Assembly: GCA_003663295.1 (NCBI GenBank) | Contig: QMZS01000059.1 | Coordinates: 1-5,990 of the forward strand | Source of the DNA: Candidatus Aenigmatarchaeota archaeon | GTDB taxonomy: Archaea; Aenigmatarchaeota; Aenigmatarchaeia; QMZS01 | Reading direction: 5' to 3' | DNA: 5,990 nt | Part shown: positions 5,299-5,990 of the stretch, piece after piece | Layout of the letters: the number at the start of each line of letters is the position of its first letter | Position numbering within the stretch: position 1 is the first letter of the stretch | Notes under the pieces: model-generated | Told to the model about the DNA's origin: nothing | What the model saw: the letters and a program-made list of their open reading frames with translations, nothing else | Databases searched by the model: none | Position numbers and translations under genes: made by a program

Positions 5299-5347
5299 CT
5301 TTAAGTGAATTTACTTTCATAAATTATAATATATTAAAATTTTTAAC

Positions 5348-5893
5348 TTATTCACAATCTCCGCATACCCATAACCCTTTTGAGAATTTCAAATTATTTG
5401 TGAATTTACCGCAAACATCGCATATTCCTTTCACGGATTTCTTTGCTTCACCACCAGGATGGATTCTTAACCACTCAATTTTATCAAGTAAAAAAGTTGG
5501 TAAAACACTCATAACATCTTTCATAGTAATTATCCCAATAACCTCTTTTTTCTCCAAATCTATCACAGGCATTCTTCTTATTTTGTTCATCAACATTTTA
5601 TCAGAAGCATGTAAAAGATCATCATCAGGAGAAACATATTTTACAGGAGATTCCATTATATCCTTTACTTTGGTTTTTGAACATTTATTTTTTGCAACTG
5701 CTTTTCTGGTGATATCCCTCTCAGACATAATCCCCACCAATTTATTTTTATCAGTCACAAGAACATTTCCTACTCTAAATTCTTCCATTTTTTTTGCAGC
5801 GGCCTGAATTGTAGTGTTTGGACTTACTTGAGCTAACTCAGTAGTCATTGCATCTCTTACCCGTAATTTTTTCCTAAAAAAAGATCTTAACAT
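5348..5893 (-). CDS. Tandem CBS-domain protein with C-terminal zinc ribbon (181 aa)
   Basis: Two CBS motifs form one Bateman module that binds an adenine nucleotide or similar ligand in the cytoplasm. CBS1 spans about residues 11-66 (RVRDAMTTELAQVSPNTTI, then NKLVGIMSERDITRKAV) and CBS2 about 75-130 (KVKDIMESPVKYVSPDDDL, then RRMPVIDLEKKEVIGIITM). The C-terminal 25 residues are a zinc ribbon with Cys158-x2-Cys161 and Cys177-x2-Cys180. The same architecture and length are known in Thermoplasma acidophilum Ta0289, whose structure shows CBS domains fused to a zinc-ribbon-like domain. Its job is likely sensing energy state and acting on a partner or nucleic acid through the ribbon; the partner is unknown. 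The ATG at 5893 fits a leaderless or near-leaderless transcript behind a TATA element at 5906-5921. The gene precedes the solute-binding protein gene by 82 bp, with no evidence of a functional link. Confidence 0.93.
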   Translation of the reverse strand: MLRSFFRKKLRVRDAMTTELAQVSPNTTIQAAAKKMEEFRVGNVLVTDKNKLVGIMSERDITRKAVAKNKCSKTKVKDIMESPVKYVSPDDDLLHASDKMLMNKIRRMPVIDLEKKEVIGIITMKDVMSVLPTFLLDKIEWLRIHPGGEAKKSVKGICDVCGKFTNNLKFSKGLWVCGDCE

Positions 5894-5905
5894 AATATAC
5901 TAACT

Positions 5906-5921
5906 AATATATATAGATAAT
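5906..5921 (-). promoter_or_regulatory. Box A region for the CBS/zinc-ribbon gene
   Basis: The minus strand reads TTATCTATATATATTA, centred about 20 nt before the ATG at 5893. It lies between the start of this gene and the stop codon of the probable gene at the right edge, as expected for an independent promoter. Confidence 0.45.
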
Positions 5922-5931
5922 CATAAAATGA

Positions 5932-5990
5932 TTAATTAATCGTCAATTGTCTTAATTCAGTCGGATCTTTTTTGCCAGCCCCCCTCTTAA
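5932..5990 (-). CDS. Probable C-terminal tail of an unidentified gene, cut by the right edge
   Basis: On the minus strand one frame gives KRGAGKKDPTELRQLTIN followed by TAA at 5932-5934. The stretch is more GC-rich than the flanking A/T spacer, and the stop lies just before the promoter of the CBS gene, both fitting a gene end. Eighteen codons are too few to name a family or to exclude chance; a competing frame (ending about 5953) is open for only twelve codons. Confidence 0.35.
   Translation of the reverse strand, partial: KRGAGKKDPTELRQLTIN

Noticed and set aside
5400..5807. Plus-strand open frame of 135 codons opposite the CBS gene
   Set aside because: It is an antisense shadow of a well-supported CBS/zinc-ribbon gene, with low-complexity hydrophobic content.
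1..5990. CRISPR array, toxin-antitoxin pair, prophage or defence island
   Set aside because: No regular repeats, no paired small toxin/antitoxin genes and no phage or defence domains were seen.

Overview
The window looks like a chromosomal piece of an AT-rich, small-genome archaeon, most likely from the DPANN group; Pacearchaeota/Woesearchaeota-like is a guess from gene style, not proven. The reasons are an archaeal/eukaryotic-type ribosomal protein eL21, a tRNA gene interrupted by two bulge-helix-bulge (BHB) type introns, no encoded CCA, TATA-like box A elements about 20-28 nt before start codons with almost no leader, and very short intergenic gaps. I see no mobile element, CRISPR array or prophage.

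Left part (1-635): the 5' portion of a DJ-1/PfpI family gene on the minus strand runs off the left edge. It is divergent from a plus-strand tRNA-Gln(CUG) gene, with only 28 bp between them. The tRNA carries a 58-nt intron in the D-loop and a 59-nt intron in the T-loop, none in the anticodon loop, and has C instead of U at position 33. Removing both introns gives a clean 73-nt cloverleaf.

Middle-left (633-1891, minus): two lysine-rich coiled-coil reading frames overlap at TGA/TTG. They look like two halves of one ~419-residue protein: the frames are joined by a -1 shift exactly at an A-AAA-AAG heptamer in an A7 run, and one extra A would fuse them. The downstream half has no good start codon, and its stop codon lies inside the 3' end of the convergent tRNA gene. 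Divergent from this pair is the eL21 gene (1924-2217, plus).

Right part (2339-5990, all minus): a secreted/membrane-anchored single-pass protein with extracellular beta-rich domains and a cytoplasmic-side beta domain; a 94-residue unrecognised protein, perhaps winged-helix; an iron(III)-type ABC solute-binding protein (COG1840-like), membrane anchored, with a ~55-residue insertion near the ligand loop and no transporter partners in view; a two-CBS-domain protein with a C-terminal zinc ribbon (like Thermoplasma Ta0289); and probably the last 18 codons of another gene at the right edge. Most of these have their own TATA-like element, so they look like separate transcription units rather than one operon. 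No common pathway links them.

The strongest items for a second look are the doubly interrupted tRNA-Gln and the split coiled-coil gene with its slippery heptamer. I do not see a clear new multi-gene system.
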